Positions 1-8,932 of a DNA stretch of 64,000 nt are shown in pieces. The notes beneath the pieces were generated by a model. The model was not told where the DNA came from, did not search any database, and saw nothing but the letters and a program-made list of their open reading frames with translations. The stretch lies in assembly GCA_903828675.1 (NCBI GenBank), contig CAIKND010000128.1, forward strand, positions 1 through 64,000, in the 5' to 3' direction. Made by a program: the position numbers and the translations under genes. Numbering within the stretch: position 1 is the stretch's first letter; every line of letters begins with the position of its first letter. This DNA is from an uncultured Acidobacteriaceae bacterium (lineage in GTDB: Bacteria; Acidobacteriota; Terriglobia; Terriglobales; Acidobacteriaceae).

Positions 1-381
1 CACTTAGAGGTCTCGGAATGTGGCAAATATCGGAATACCAAAACCCTCACTGAGGCATTACCGATCGCTCTGCGGGCTTTGTAGGGCGATTCAGTTTTTC
101 AATCTGCGTGACGTCCGACGTTTTTCAACAAGTTCCTAGGGCTCATCTGAACCAGGTGCTTACTTATGCACGCGATGCAAAGTAATTTTGAGCCTCTGTT
201 TAGGGAGTCGATTTTGTTTGAGTTAGAAATGTTCCTACTTTGATTCGATCAGCACTGAGTAACCTTGCAATCTTATCCGCAACTTAATAGCTAAATAGGT
301 TAGCCGGAGGATAAGTTCCCCCGGCTGATGTCAACTTATTCAGATCGGCCTCATTGAGAGGCGGTTCCGCATGATGGGTAT
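1..381. other. Intergenic region at window edge
   Basis: No gene is recognised here. Plus-strand frame 1 is open from base 1 to a TAG ending at 84 and reads as a possible protein tail ending in ALRAL, too short to identify. A weak stem (AGCCGG with CCGGCT, about 301-325) lies downstream of iolA on the minus strand and might help end its transcript; it has no clear T run. Confidence 0.4.
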
Positions 382-1989
382 TTACCCGCGTGTCATGGTT
401 CCATCCCAGGTGCTGGTCTTGGCGGGAATCGCCTTGCCTGTAAACCATGTGGATGTCACATTCTTGGTTTCGGTGTAGAAGATAAAGCCATCGCGTCCCA
501 TGCAATGGAGGTCGCCGAAGAACGATTGCTTGTGGCCTGTGAAGCCAAAAACACCCAGCGGGACAGGTATGCCGACGTTGATGCCGACCATACCGCCGTC
601 AGTACGCTTTGCGAATTCGCGCGCGTAGTGGCCGCTCTCTGTGTAGATAACGGAGCCGTTGGCAAGGGCACTGTTGTTCATAAGTTGGAGTCCTTCTTCG
701 AAATCATCCACGCGCTTGATGCAAAGCACCGGTCCGAAGATTTCGTCGCGGCCGCAGGCCATGTCCTCCGTTACGTAATCGAAGATCGTTGGGCCGACGA
801 AGAATCCGTCTTCGCATCCCGCGGGCACCTTTGGGTTACGTCCGTCGAGAACGAGCTTTGCGCCTTCCTTGATTGCAGTCTCTACGCAACCAAGAATGAA
901 CTCCTTATGTCCTTGATTGATAACGGGCCCCAGGCCGGTTTTCTTGTCGTACGCAAGGCCGAGGTTGACCTCTTTGGCCATACGCGTAACGGCTTCAACG
1001 AGTTGGTCCGCTACTGAGTTCTCGACAACGACCACCGGGAGAGCCATGCAGCGTTCACCGGCGCATCCGCAGAAAGAATTGATGATCCCCTGTGCGGCGC
1101 GTTCGATGACTGCGTCTTTCAGGACGAGAGCATGATTTTTTGCCTCGGTGAGTGCCTGAACGCGCTTTCCGTTGCCGGCGGCAGTGGCATAAATATGCTT
1201 GCCAACGCTGGTGGATCCGACGAACGTAACTCCCTTGATGGCGGGATGTTTGAGCAGAATCTCCGCTTCATTGCGGCTCGTGGTCACAATGTTGAGTACG
1301 CCGTCGGGCAAGCCCGCTTCTTTCCATAGTTCTGTGATACGCATGGCCGATTGGGGCGCATAACTGGCAGCTTTAAGAACCATGCAATTTCCGGTGGCGA
1401 TGCAGATGGGCGCCATCCATCCCTGCGGAATCATGGCTGGAAAATTCCACGGAGCGATGCCGGCGAATACTCCCATCGGTTCGCGAAACTGTACCGTATC
1501 GTAGCCTGTCGACACGTTCATAAGCGACTCGCCCTTCATCATCTGGGGGGCGCCGCAGGCAAACTCCACAACCTCGATGGCTTTGAGCACATCGCCCATT
1601 GCTTCATCCCACTTCTTGCCGTTCTCCTGGGCGCAGAGGTGCGTGAGTTCATCCAGATGCTCGTCTAGCAGCTGCTTCATCTTAAAGAGCACCTGCGTAC
1701 GCTTGGTCACAGGAGTGTCCCGCCAACCAGGAAAAGCCCTTACTCCGGCCTGGATAGCCTCTTCTACTTCATCGGCTGTGCACTGTGGCGCATAGGCAAT
1801 GACCGCTCCAGTCGAGGGATCATAGCAAGGCATGTACTTGGCCGTCTTGGATTCAAGCCAGTTGCCTCCAACCCCATACCTCAACCTTTTGGCGTGTGAG
1901 CCGCTGATGGGCTCAGGCTTCGCATCGCTTGGAACAGAGTAGTAACGATCAGTGGTTGCACTTTCGACAACAGCGGTCAAGGTGGTCAT
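382..1989 (-). CDS. iolA: Methylmalonate-semialdehyde dehydrogenase, CoA-acylating (IolA/MmsA)
   Basis: This cytosolic aldehyde dehydrogenase oxidises malonate semialdehyde, the end product of myo-inositol breakdown, or methylmalonate semialdehyde, to acetyl-CoA or propionyl-CoA using NAD and CoA. The ALDH fold runs the full length, with the substrate pocket segment PWNFPAMIP and the family hallmark GERCMAL, which places the catalytic cysteine near residue 314. I start at the ATG at 1989, preceded by a strong GGGAGGAAT ribosome site; the frame is open upstream to 2109. At 535 aa it is slightly longer than typical members (about 490-500), with extra residues at both ends. It follows the transaldolase-family gene on the same strand by 134 nt and is probably cotranscribed. 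Family assignment is secure; the inositol role follows from the neighbours. Confidence 0.93.
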   Translation of the reverse strand: MTTLTAVVESATTDRYYSVPSDAKPEPISGSHAKRLRYGVGGNWLESKTAKYMPCYDPSTGAVIAYAPQCTADEVEEAIQAGVRAFPGWRDTPVTKRTQVLFKMKQLLDEHLDELTHLCAQENGKKWDEAMGDVLKAIEVVEFACGAPQMMKGESLMNVSTGYDTVQFREPMGVFAGIAPWNFPAMIPQGWMAPICIATGNCMVLKAASYAPQSAMRITELWKEAGLPDGVLNIVTTSRNEAEILLKHPAIKGVTFVGSTSVGKHIYATAAGNGKRVQALTEAKNHALVLKDAVIERAAQGIINSFCGCAGERCMALPVVVVENSVADQLVEAVTRMAKEVNLGLAYDKKTGLGPVINQGHKEFILGCVETAIKEGAKLVLDGRNPKVPAGCEDGFFVGPTIFDYVTEDMACGRDEIFGPVLCIKRVDDFEEGLQLMNNSALANGSVIYTESGHYAREFAKRTDGGMVGINVGIPVPLGVFGFTGHKQSFFGDLHCMGRDGFIFYTETKNVTSTWFTGKAIPAKTSTWDGTMTRG

Positions 1990-2123
1990 GGTGATTCCTC
2001 CCGTTAAAAATCTGCCGCGTTCTCCGGTCGCCAAGTTATTGCCTGATCTTGCGCGAATGACATGCGGAGTCAGCAGCCTTGTCCTGGCGCCAGGGCGATT
2101 GCCATGCAACCGCCCAGGCGCGT

Positions 2124-3224
2124 TTATTCCTTATCGGGGTTGGGAAGGATGATATCCCTAATCATCCCGTTCATATCCGCGCACGCCGTGATGAACTGTC
2201 TCAGAGTCCTTCGCGTAGAGCCGAAGGTATCGAATTCCTCGTGAGATAAACCGTTCTCTGAATAGGCGCGCGCGAAGTCAGGAAACTTCTTGAGAAGCGT
2301 GTCAACAATCTTTGGATCGACGGGATTATCGATCCTGGGTATCACTTCGATGTCGCACGCGTTATACCGGCGCTGCCAGGAGCATGGCGGGGAGATCACG
2401 ACATCGCCGCCAATGAATTCGCTCCAGTGCATGTGGTTGCGGAATGCCGCGGAGAGGAGGCGAAGCCGGTAGCCACGCTCACGGAAAATCTTGTATGCCT
2501 TCTTGAACACCGCAACCCCTGCCCATTCCAGGTAGCCCGGATCGACAGAAAGATTGTTCTTTTCCATCAGAACCTTGAGCCAATCGTCGAGCCGCCCAAC
2601 CATGATGGTGCACACCGGCCCCATCGTGGCAATCTCAAGCCCTTCCGCTTCCCTGCGCTTCAGTCCGCGCTCCACCGCCTCGGCAACCGCAATGGCCTGC
2701 GGCAGCGTGAAGCTGACGGTTGCGTTGATGCTGATTCCGCGATAGGTGGCTTCCTCGATGGCAACGATTCCAGCACGCGTAGCCGCGATCTTGACAATCA
2801 TGTTGGGGGCAAGCTGACTGAACCTGGTCGCCTGGGTCACGATCGCGTCGGAGTTGCGGTACGTTCTGGGATCGGTCTGAATGGACAGCCGGCCGTTGCG
2901 CCCGCCCTCACGATCAAATACCGGCTTGAGCAGCCGTGCGGCATTCGCGGACATTTCTTCCACGATCTTCCAGGCGATCTGATCTTCAGTCGCCTGTGGC
3001 ATGCTCACTGCGAGTTCCTGAATGCGGGGCTTCCAAACCGGCATCTCTTGCTTGAGCACAGAGACGGCGATGGACGGATTGCAAGTGGCTCCCACAGCTC
3101 CGTGTTCGATCGAATAGGTAAGCTCTTCGATGCAAGCAGAATCGTTCCACAAACATGTGGGCGTGGTCTGCGTCATTTGAAAAAGTGGACTCTTGAATTG
3201 GAGCTGAGATTGAGTCTGGGTCAC
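2124..3224 (-). CDS. Transaldolase-family protein in the inositol locus
   Basis: Class I aldolase of the transaldolase family (366 aa). Visible family features are TCNPS near the N-terminus, the Schiff-base lysine in MIVKIAAT, and the strand-6 segment INATVSFT. I start at a GTG at 3224 because a GGAGG ribosome site lies just before it; the longer frame to 3269 has no such site. It is first in a two-gene minus-strand unit with iolA and is transcribed away from iolB. Ordinary transaldolase moves a dihydroxyacetone unit in the pentose phosphate pathway. Here the context suggests action on an inositol intermediate or disposal of the triose released. The usual aldolase (IolJ) and kinase (IolC) genes are absent from this window, so it might stand in for IolJ; that is inference only. 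Confidence 0.8.
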   Translation of the reverse strand: MTQTQSQLQFKSPLFQMTQTTPTCLWNDSACIEELTYSIEHGAVGATCNPSIAVSVLKQEMPVWKPRIQELAVSMPQATEDQIAWKIVEEMSANAARLLKPVFDREGGRNGRLSIQTDPRTYRNSDAIVTQATRFSQLAPNMIVKIAATRAGIVAIEEATYRGISINATVSFTLPQAIAVAEAVERGLKRREAEGLEIATMGPVCTIMVGRLDDWLKVLMEKNNLSVDPGYLEWAGVAVFKKAYKIFRERGYRLRLLSAAFRNHMHWSEFIGGDVVISPPCSWQRRYNACDIEVIPRIDNPVDPKIVDTLLKKFPDFARAYSENGLSHEEFDTFGSTRRTLRQFITACADMNGMIRDIILPNPDKE

Positions 3225-3240
3225 GATTCCTCCAGAAAAT

Positions 3241-3252
3241 GCAAACGTGTGC
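3241..3252. promoter_or_regulatory. Operator-like palindrome at the transaldolase promoter
   Basis: GCAAACGTGTGC, which differs by one base from the perfect palindrome at 3631-3642. On the minus strand it begins just after a predicted promoter: -35 TTGACC at 3288-3283, 17-nt spacer, -10 TAGGGT at 3265-3260. It would therefore cover the transcription start, a classic repressor position. The repeated site and geometry are seen directly; the regulator is unknown and not in the window. Confidence 0.55.
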
Positions 3253-3588
3253 AGGAAAAACCCTACCACCCTGTTTTAATCAGGTCAAGCGAGCCCCGCG
3301 CGAGGTTGGGGCTGAGAGTCGCGCATGACCGACTTCAAACCAGATTGGCGCAACCGCCTGGGAGACAGCCCTGAAAGTGCTTGTAGACGGCGCGGATTGT
3401 GCGATAGCGCGGCTCGCTCGATCTCTTCCCCGCGGTCTGCGGGCCTCGGTGGCTCCTTGTCAAGGATAGCTCTAGAACAGGCTCCCTCGAAAGTCTATTT
3501 ACGGCGTATTTTCTCGGCTCAGAAGACGAAGGATCGAAGCACGTAGAGCTAACGCAAGCCAACGAAATCAAGGATTTCCGCATTTTTG

Positions 3589-3618
3589 TTGACAAAGTCG
3601 ACTGTCACGGTTAATTAT
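3589..3618 (+). promoter_or_regulatory. Predicted promoter of the iolB-iolD-iolE-iolG operon
   Basis: A consensus -35 TTGACA (3589-3594) is followed after 18 nt by an A/T-rich -10, AATTAT (3613-3618). The expected start near 3625 falls just before the palindrome at 3631. The -10 match is only moderate. Confidence 0.5.
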
Positions 3619-3630
3619 TTTCTGTCCAGT

Positions 3631-3642
3631 GCACACGTGTGC
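3631..3642. promoter_or_regulatory. Perfect 12-bp palindrome, probable inositol operator
   Basis: GCACACGTGTGC is a perfect palindrome placed just downstream of the predicted iolB promoter start. Its near-copy lies at 3241-3252 in the equivalent position of the divergent promoter. This is what a shared LacI- or DeoR-type inositol repressor would need; the binding protein is not identified. Confidence 0.6.
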
Positions 3643-3888
3643 ATTTGCTCGGCGTGCCAATTTGAAATGAGCTTCGTCCCATCTTGTGATACAGGCCTCG
3701 ATCAAGACGATCAAATTCGTACACGGTGTTCCCCATGCCACAGCCTCCAGCGTGCGCGAACCCGCTATAACAATTCCTAACAGGGTGAAAGACATCTTGG
3801 ATTGCGAGCTGTCTTTGCTCTATCCGACGCCGGGCAATGGCTTTGCGGAGATTATTGGCCGCCCGAGCACTGAGCGGCACAAGGAGAG

Positions 3889-4710
3889 ATGATGAGTGAT
3901 TTGCTGGTCCGCCCGGAGGTGTTCCGGAACAAAATTGAGAATTTCGATTATGAGTATTTGTCCTTTGAGACGCGCAAGCTGGCACCGGGCAAAAAGTACA
4001 ACGCAGAGACTGCGGATACTGAGCTGGCAATCGTGATGCTGGGAGGCGTTTGCTCGGTCAAGAGTTCTCGCGGCGAGTGGGAGAGCATTGGCGGGAGAGC
4101 CACGGTCTTCGACGGCCTTCCCTACACGCTGTATCTTCCGGTACATACCACCTTCACCATTACCGCGGTTAGCGATTGCGATCTCGCCCTCTGTTACAGC
4201 CGTGCGGAGGAAGAGCATCCAGCTTACCTGGTAACGCCAGACCAGGTGGCCATCGAGATTCGCGGCGGCGGCAACGCGACCCGCCAGATCAACGGCATGA
4301 TTCCGCCCTCATTTCCCGCGCATCGCCTGATCGTCGTCGAGGTTTACACACCTGCGGGCAACTGGTCCAGCTTTCCCCCGCACAAGCATGACGTGCATAA
4401 TCCCCCTGAAGAGGTGGACCTCGAAGAGATTTACTACTACCGCATCGAGCGCCCTGAAGGCTTTGCCGTTCAAAAGGTGTACAACGCCGACCGCAGCATC
4501 GATGAGACGCTCACCGTGCGTAACGGAGAGCTGGTTCTGGTGCCGGAGGGCTATCATCCTGTGGTGGCCGCACACGGCTACAACGTGTATTACCTGAACG
4601 CGCTGGCGGGTTCGGCACGCTCCCTGGCTGCTTCAGACGATCCCGACTACGCGTGGGTGAGAGAGACATGGAATGAGAAGGACCCACGAGTACCGCTGGT
4701 AAAGAGATAA
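3889..4710 (+). CDS. iolB: 5-deoxy-glucuronate isomerase (IolB)
   Basis: IolB isomerises 5-deoxy-D-glucuronate to 2-deoxy-5-keto-D-gluconate in myo-inositol catabolism. The protein is a 273-aa double-cupin enzyme, the usual length for the family. The hallmark metal-binding segment HKHDVHNPPEEVDLEEIYYY, with its histidines and glutamates, lies around residues 165-185. Two ATG codons are adjacent (3889 and 3892); AAGGAGAG just upstream serves either. It is the first gene of the plus-strand inositol operon; the next gene begins about 85 nt after its stop. Nothing is odd in the frame. Confidence 0.95.
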   Translation: MMSDLLVRPEVFRNKIENFDYEYLSFETRKLAPGKKYNAETADTELAIVMLGGVCSVKSSRGEWESIGGRATVFDGLPYTLYLPVHTTFTITAVSDCDLALCYSRAEEEHPAYLVTPDQVAIEIRGGGNATRQINGMIPPSFPAHRLIVVEVYTPAGNWSSFPPHKHDVHNPPEEVDLEEIYYYRIERPEGFAVQKVYNADRSIDETLTVRNGELVLVPEGYHPVVAAHGYNVYYLNALAGSARSLAASDDPDYAWVRETWNEKDPRVPLVKR

Positions 4711-4794
4711 GAGTCTTGGATATACAGGCCGGCAACGAAACGTGGATGCAACATGGATCGTCCTGAGCCGCTGAATGAATCGAGGAGAAAGAGT

Positions 4795-6657
4795 ATGGCA
4801 ACGCGTCGCATGACGATGGCTCAGGCGCTGATTCAATTTCTGAAGAATCAGTACGTCGAGCGCGATGGGCAGCAACATGCATTCTTCGCCGGGATGCTTG
4901 GTATCTTCGGGCACGGCAACGTGGCGGGTATCGGACAGGCCCTGCAACAGAACCCAGATTTCGCGTATATTCCGGTGCGCAACGAGCAGTCAGGCGTGCA
5001 CCTGGCCGCGGCGTTTGCAAAGGCGAGCAACCGTCTGCGGGCTTTCGCCTGCACCTCTTCGATTGGCCCCGGCGCGACCAATATGATCACGGGCGCCACG
5101 CTGGCCACTATCAATCGCCTCCCGGTGCTGTTGCTGCCTGGCGACATCTTTGCGCGCCGCAATGTTGCGCCCGTGCTGCAGCAAATAGAGTCGTTTGGCA
5201 CACAGGATATAGGCGTCAACGATTGCTTTAAACCTGTGTCGCGTTACTGGGACCGCATCTATCGCCCTGAGCAGATCATCAGCGCACTCCCTGAGGTGAT
5301 GCGCGTGCTCACCTCACCCTCGGACTGCGGCGCTGTTACGTTGGCCTTGCCACAGGATGTACAGGCAGAAGCCTTCGATTATCCGGAAGAACTGTTCCGC
5401 AAGCGCGTCTGGTTGATTCGCCGCGGCCAGCCCGACAGCGTTTCTCTCGACCGCGCCGTGGAAGCAATCCGCAGCAGCAAGAAGCCGCTTATCGTGGCGG
5501 GCGGCGGGGTGCTGATGAGCGAGGCTTCAGAGGCACTCGATAAATTTGTAAGGCAGACCGGCATCCCGGTGTCGGAAACACAGGCAGGCAAAGGTGCGCT
5601 GGCATGGGATCATCTGCAATCCGTGGGGTCGATCGGCGCGACGGGCGTACTTGCCGCCAATCACCTGGCGAACTCGGCCGATCTTGTTATTGGCATCGGC
5701 ACTCGCTATGCCGACTTCACTTCGGCGTCCATGACCGTGTTCCAGAATCCCGATGTGCGCTTCGTCAACATCAACACGGCGGAGTTCGATGCATATAAAG
5801 TCGGAGCCATTCCGCTGGTGGCAGATGCACGTGTCGCGCTCGAGCAACTTGCGGCTGCGCTGCCCGGCAAAAAGGTTACGGCAGAGCATGCTGCCGAGAT
5901 CTCCAGTTTGAAGATCGAGTGGGAGGCTGAGGTAGACCGATTGTTCCACCTCAATAACCCCGGCAAGCCCGCGCAAAGCGAAGTCATCGGCGCCATGTGG
6001 GAGGCGTCCGGACCGCGCGACGTACTGCTCTCTGCCGCAGGCAGCCATCCGGGCGATCTGCAGAAGTTGTGGCGTACTCGGACACCCAATGGTTATCACA
6101 TGGAGTACGGCTACTCCTGCATGGGCTATGAAATTCCCGGAGCCATGGGCGCCAAACTGGCCGACCCCAGCCGCGAAGTCTATGTGTTTCTCGGCGATGG
6201 CACTTACCTGATGATGCCGACAGAGATTACGACCTCAGTGCAGGAAGGCATCAAGATCATCATCGTGCTGGTGGATAACCATGGCTTTGCCAGCATCGGC
6301 AGCCTGAGCCGCTCCCTGGGCCAGGGTGGATTTGGAACCAGCCGCCGCATGCGTTCCGCCACCTCCGGGCAGCTAGATGGCGAGACTGTAACGGTAGACT
6401 TTGTGGCCAACGCGCGAAGCCTGGGCGCGCATGCCATAAAGGCAAGCAACCTGGACGAGTTGAAGAATGCACTTGAAGAAGCCAAGACTATTGACCGCAC
6501 CTCGGTCATTGTTGTGGAAACCGATCCCACGATATGCGTTCCGGGATACGAATCCTGGTGGGATGTCGCGGTTGCCGAAGTAAGTGAAATGGAAAGTGTA
6601 CGCGAGGCTCGGGCCCGCTATGAAGTGGCGCGAAAGCGTGAGCGTTATCACCTTTGA
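4795..6657 (+). CDS. iolD: 3D-(3,5/4)-trihydroxycyclohexane-1,2-dione hydrolase (IolD)
   Basis: A thiamine-diphosphate-dependent enzyme that opens the cyclohexane-dione ring made by IolE, giving 5-deoxy-glucuronate for IolB. The fold has three parts, as in acetolactate synthase. The N-terminal pyrimidine-binding domain contains IFGHGNV and the catalytic-glutamate region RNEQSGVHLAAAF; a central domain follows; and the C-terminal PP-binding domain has GDGTYLMM continuing to VDNHGF, the GDG-N metal-ThDP motif. I start at the ATG at 4795, after GAGGAGAAAG, matching the family's usual start at a short tail before TMAQAL; an in-frame ATG at 4753 has no ribosome site. The product is 620 aa, close to family length. 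Confidence 0.95.
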   Translation: MATRRMTMAQALIQFLKNQYVERDGQQHAFFAGMLGIFGHGNVAGIGQALQQNPDFAYIPVRNEQSGVHLAAAFAKASNRLRAFACTSSIGPGATNMITGATLATINRLPVLLLPGDIFARRNVAPVLQQIESFGTQDIGVNDCFKPVSRYWDRIYRPEQIISALPEVMRVLTSPSDCGAVTLALPQDVQAEAFDYPEELFRKRVWLIRRGQPDSVSLDRAVEAIRSSKKPLIVAGGGVLMSEASEALDKFVRQTGIPVSETQAGKGALAWDHLQSVGSIGATGVLAANHLANSADLVIGIGTRYADFTSASMTVFQNPDVRFVNINTAEFDAYKVGAIPLVADARVALEQLAAALPGKKVTAEHAAEISSLKIEWEAEVDRLFHLNNPGKPAQSEVIGAMWEASGPRDVLLSAAGSHPGDLQKLWRTRTPNGYHMEYGYSCMGYEIPGAMGAKLADPSREVYVFLGDGTYLMMPTEITTSVQEGIKIIIVLVDNHGFASIGSLSRSLGQGGFGTSRRMRSATSGQLDGETVTVDFVANARSLGAHAIKASNLDELKNALEEAKTIDRTSVIVVETDPTICVPGYESWWDVAVAEVSEMESVREARARYEVARKRERYHL

Positions 6658-6731
6658 TGGCGTGAGCGTAAAGCGCAAGCATATTGAACGCTGGCCCAGG
6701 AATTGGAGCCGGAAGTCTTGAAGGAGAAAGC

Positions 6732-7661
6732 ATGAGAAAGCTGATGGTTGGAAATGCGCCCTGTTCCTGGGGCACGCTCGAGAACCAGGACAAGAGCCAG
6801 GTGGTTCCCTTTGACCGCATGCTGGACGAACTTGTTGAGACCGGATATACCGGGACGGAGTTGGGCGACTGGGACTACATGCCCACTGATCCAGATGCGT
6901 TACGCGCGGAGATCACCAAGCGCAATCTGGTGATGCTCGGGGCGTTCGTGCCCGTGGCCATGAAGAGCCATGCGGCCCATGCGGCTGGCGTCGCCACTGC
7001 GGTAAAGACCGCGCGTCTTCTGGCTGCGGTTGCCGGAACCCCAGCGCCGTTTCTGGTGCTGGCGGACGACAATGGCACCGATCCGGTGCGAACCAAGAAT
7101 GCAGGACGCGTTACGCCCGAGATGGGCCTGAGCGCAGCTGAGTGGAAGACATTTGGCGCTGGCGCCGACCAGATTGCCCACGCTGTCTTTGAAGAGACGG
7201 GCCTGCGGACGGTGTTCCATCACCACTGCGCCGGTTACGTTGAGACGCCTGAAGAGATCGCGACCCTGCTGGAGTTGACTAATCCGCAGCGACTGGGGCT
7301 GGTCTTCGACACTGGCCATTACTATCACGGCACCGGCAAGGAGCAATGCGACCTGGTCGCGGCTCTTAACCTCTTCAAGGACCGCATCTGGTACATCCAC
7401 TTGAAGGATATTGAGCCGGAGATTGCGCGCCGCTCCCGCACCGAGGAGTGGGACTACTTCACAGGCATGCGCCATGGCGTCTACTGTGAGTTGGGCAAGG
7501 GTTGCGTGGACTTCCCTGCCCTGCTGCGCTGGTTGAGCGCGCAGGACTACAAGGGCTACGCGCTGGTCGAGCAGGACATTCTGCCCGGCATGGGTACACC
7601 CAAGGAGAGTGCGCGACGCAACCGCGAGTACCTGCGTTCCATCGAATCGTATTTTGCTTAA
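6732..7661 (+). CDS. iolE: Myo-inosose-2 dehydratase (IolE)
   Basis: Member of the xylose-isomerase-like TIM-barrel superfamily that dehydrates scyllo-inosose to the diketone used by IolD. Family signatures are the start [10 protein letters not shown], the metal-ligand histidine region [24 protein letters not shown] and IHLKDI. The start at 6732 follows AAGGAGAAAGC; the frame is open to 6684 without a better site. The 309-aa length fits the family. It lies 74 nt downstream of iolD and 146 nt upstream of iolG in the same operon. IolE, IolD and IolB are three consecutive steps of the pathway. Confidence 0.94.
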   Translation: MRKLMVGNAPCSWGTLENQDKSQVVPFDRMLDELVETGYTGTELGDWDYMPTDPDALRAEITKRNLVMLGAFVPVAMKSHAAHAAGVATAVKTARLLAAVAGTPAPFLVLADDNGTDPVRTKNAGRVTPEMGLSAAEWKTFGAGADQIAHAVFEETGLRTVFHHHCAGYVETPEEIATLLELTNPQRLGLVFDTGHYYHGTGKEQCDLVAALNLFKDRIWYIHLKDIEPEIARRSRTEEWDYFTGMRHGVYCELGKGCVDFPALLRWLSAQDYKGYALVEQDILPGMGTPKESARRNREYLRSIESYFA

Positions 7662-7807
7662 CTGATCTTGACTTATTCATGCGTGTTTCATCCAACTCAT
7701 TCGGTTCCCGCCAGCTTTTCCGAGATGGGCGGGAGCAAGCCAGAGAATGTTCATGGAAGACGCTCCCAGAGACCAACCATGTTCGAGTCGTTTCCTGCGA
7801 GGGCACA

Positions 7808-8830
7808 ATGAGCAATAAGAAGCTTCATTTTGGAATTATCGGCGCCGGACGCATCGGCCGGGTACATGCTGAAACGCTGGCATTTCGTTTACCTGAATCT
7901 CAGATCGTGACGATCACGGATGTTAACCGCGAGGCCGCTCAGTCGCTGGCTGCCCACTGCGGCATTCCCAAGATTGCCGAATCGAGCGAAGAAGTTATCG
8001 CCGACCCGCAGGTCGAAGCGGTGCTGATCTGTTCACCCACCGATACTCACACAGACTTGATCGTCGAGGCCGCCAAGGCCGGCAAGCACATCTTTTGCGA
8101 GAAGCCTATCGCTCAGAGTCTGGCCAAAATCGACGCCGCTCTTGCGGCAGTCAAAGCCGCCGGAGTCCAATTGCAAATTGGGTTCAACCGGCGCTTCGAC
8201 GCCAACTTCGCGCGCGTCCGCAAGGCTGTGGCGAGCGGCGAAATTGGCGCGCCCACTCTGATGCACATCATCAGCCGCGACCCCGGACCGCCGCCAATCA
8301 GCTACATCAAGGTCTCTGGCGGGATGTTCATGGACATGACCATTCACGATTTTGATATGGCCCGCTTTCTCATCGGCGACGAAGTAGAAGAGATCTATAC
8401 GACGGGCGGCGTCATGGTTGACCCCGAGATTGGCAAGGCTGGCGATATAGACACGGCGCTGATTGTCATGCGTTTCCGGAACGGCGTCATCGGGACGATC
8501 GACAACTGCCGCAAAGCCGTTTATGGGTATGACCAGCGCGTCGAGATCCTGGGCAGCAAGGGCAAGATCGAGACCGGCAACTGCTACCCCAACCAGGCCG
8601 TGGTCAGCGGTGAGAAATCCGTCTACCAGGACCTGCCGCTCAACTTCTTCATGGATCGCTATACGGAGAGCTTCGCCGCGGAATTGAAATCCTTTACTCA
8701 CGCCGTAATTGAGAATCAGCTTACGCCCGTAACTGGCATCGATGGACGCATTCCGGTAGTAATGGCGCTGGCGGCTCGCAAGTCCTACGATGAACACCGG
8801 CCCGTGCGCCTGGACGAGGTGAACGCATGA
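7808..8830 (+). CDS. iolG: Inositol 2-dehydrogenase (IolG), Gfo/Idh/MocA family
   Basis: NAD-dependent dehydrogenase that oxidises myo-inositol to scyllo-inosose, the first catabolic step. The N-terminal Rossmann motif GIIGAGRIGRVHAE, the EKPIAQS loop with the catalytic lysine, and the segment GGMFMDMTIHDFDMAR with the active-site Asp/His pair are all present. The start is the ATG at 7808, which gives 340 aa, the normal size; the frame runs open far upstream (to 7502) over the end of iolE but without family similarity. Its TGA overlaps the ATG of the next small gene (ATGA), which indicates translational coupling. Related enzymes can act on other polyols, but the neighbours make inositol very likely. 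Confidence 0.93.
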   Translation: MSNKKLHFGIIGAGRIGRVHAETLAFRLPESQIVTITDVNREAAQSLAAHCGIPKIAESSEEVIADPQVEAVLICSPTDTHTDLIVEAAKAGKHIFCEKPIAQSLAKIDAALAAVKAAGVQLQIGFNRRFDANFARVRKAVASGEIGAPTLMHIISRDPGPPPISYIKVSGGMFMDMTIHDFDMARFLIGDEVEEIYTTGGVMVDPEIGKAGDIDTALIVMRFRNGVIGTIDNCRKAVYGYDQRVEILGSKGKIETGNCYPNQAVVSGEKSVYQDLPLNFFMDRYTESFAAELKSFTHAVIENQLTPVTGIDGRIPVVMALAARKSYDEHRPVRLDEVNA

Positions 8831-8928
8831 AACGATCCAACCTGCTTGCCATCCTTACCGACGTGCACCTGTGGGTGCCTGTTGCCGTACTGATTCTGGG
8901 AACAACGCTGCTGATGACCCTGAGGTGA
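8827..8928 (+). CDS. 33-residue single-span membrane microprotein
   Basis: A short frame of 33 codons overlaps the stop of iolG by an ATGA junction and ends 4 nt before the GTG of the transporter gene. The product starts MKRSNLLAILTD and continues with a hydrophobic stretch of about 18 residues (VPVAVLILGTTLLMTL), ending in a single arginine. This is the profile of a one-span membrane peptide with a basic N-terminus. The tight coupling on both sides argues that it is translated. A role as a small accessory subunit or stabiliser of the transporter is inference; I do not recognise a named family. Confidence 0.65.
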   Translation: MKRSNLLAILTDVHLWVPVAVLILGTTLLMTLR

Positions 8929-8932
8929 ATTC

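Larger units (their letters stand above)
3225..3888. other. Divergent promoter region between transaldolase-iolA and iolB
   Basis: This 664-nt gap separates the two arms of the inositol locus. It contains predicted promoters for both arms and the two matching palindromes, and no convincing reading frame. The iolB mRNA leader would be about 260 nt long; I see no recognisable riboswitch in it. Confidence 0.6.

Noticed and set aside
8033-8797. Open frame of 254 codons on the minus strand over iolG
   Set aside because: Mirror frame of the conserved iolG gene with no independent support.
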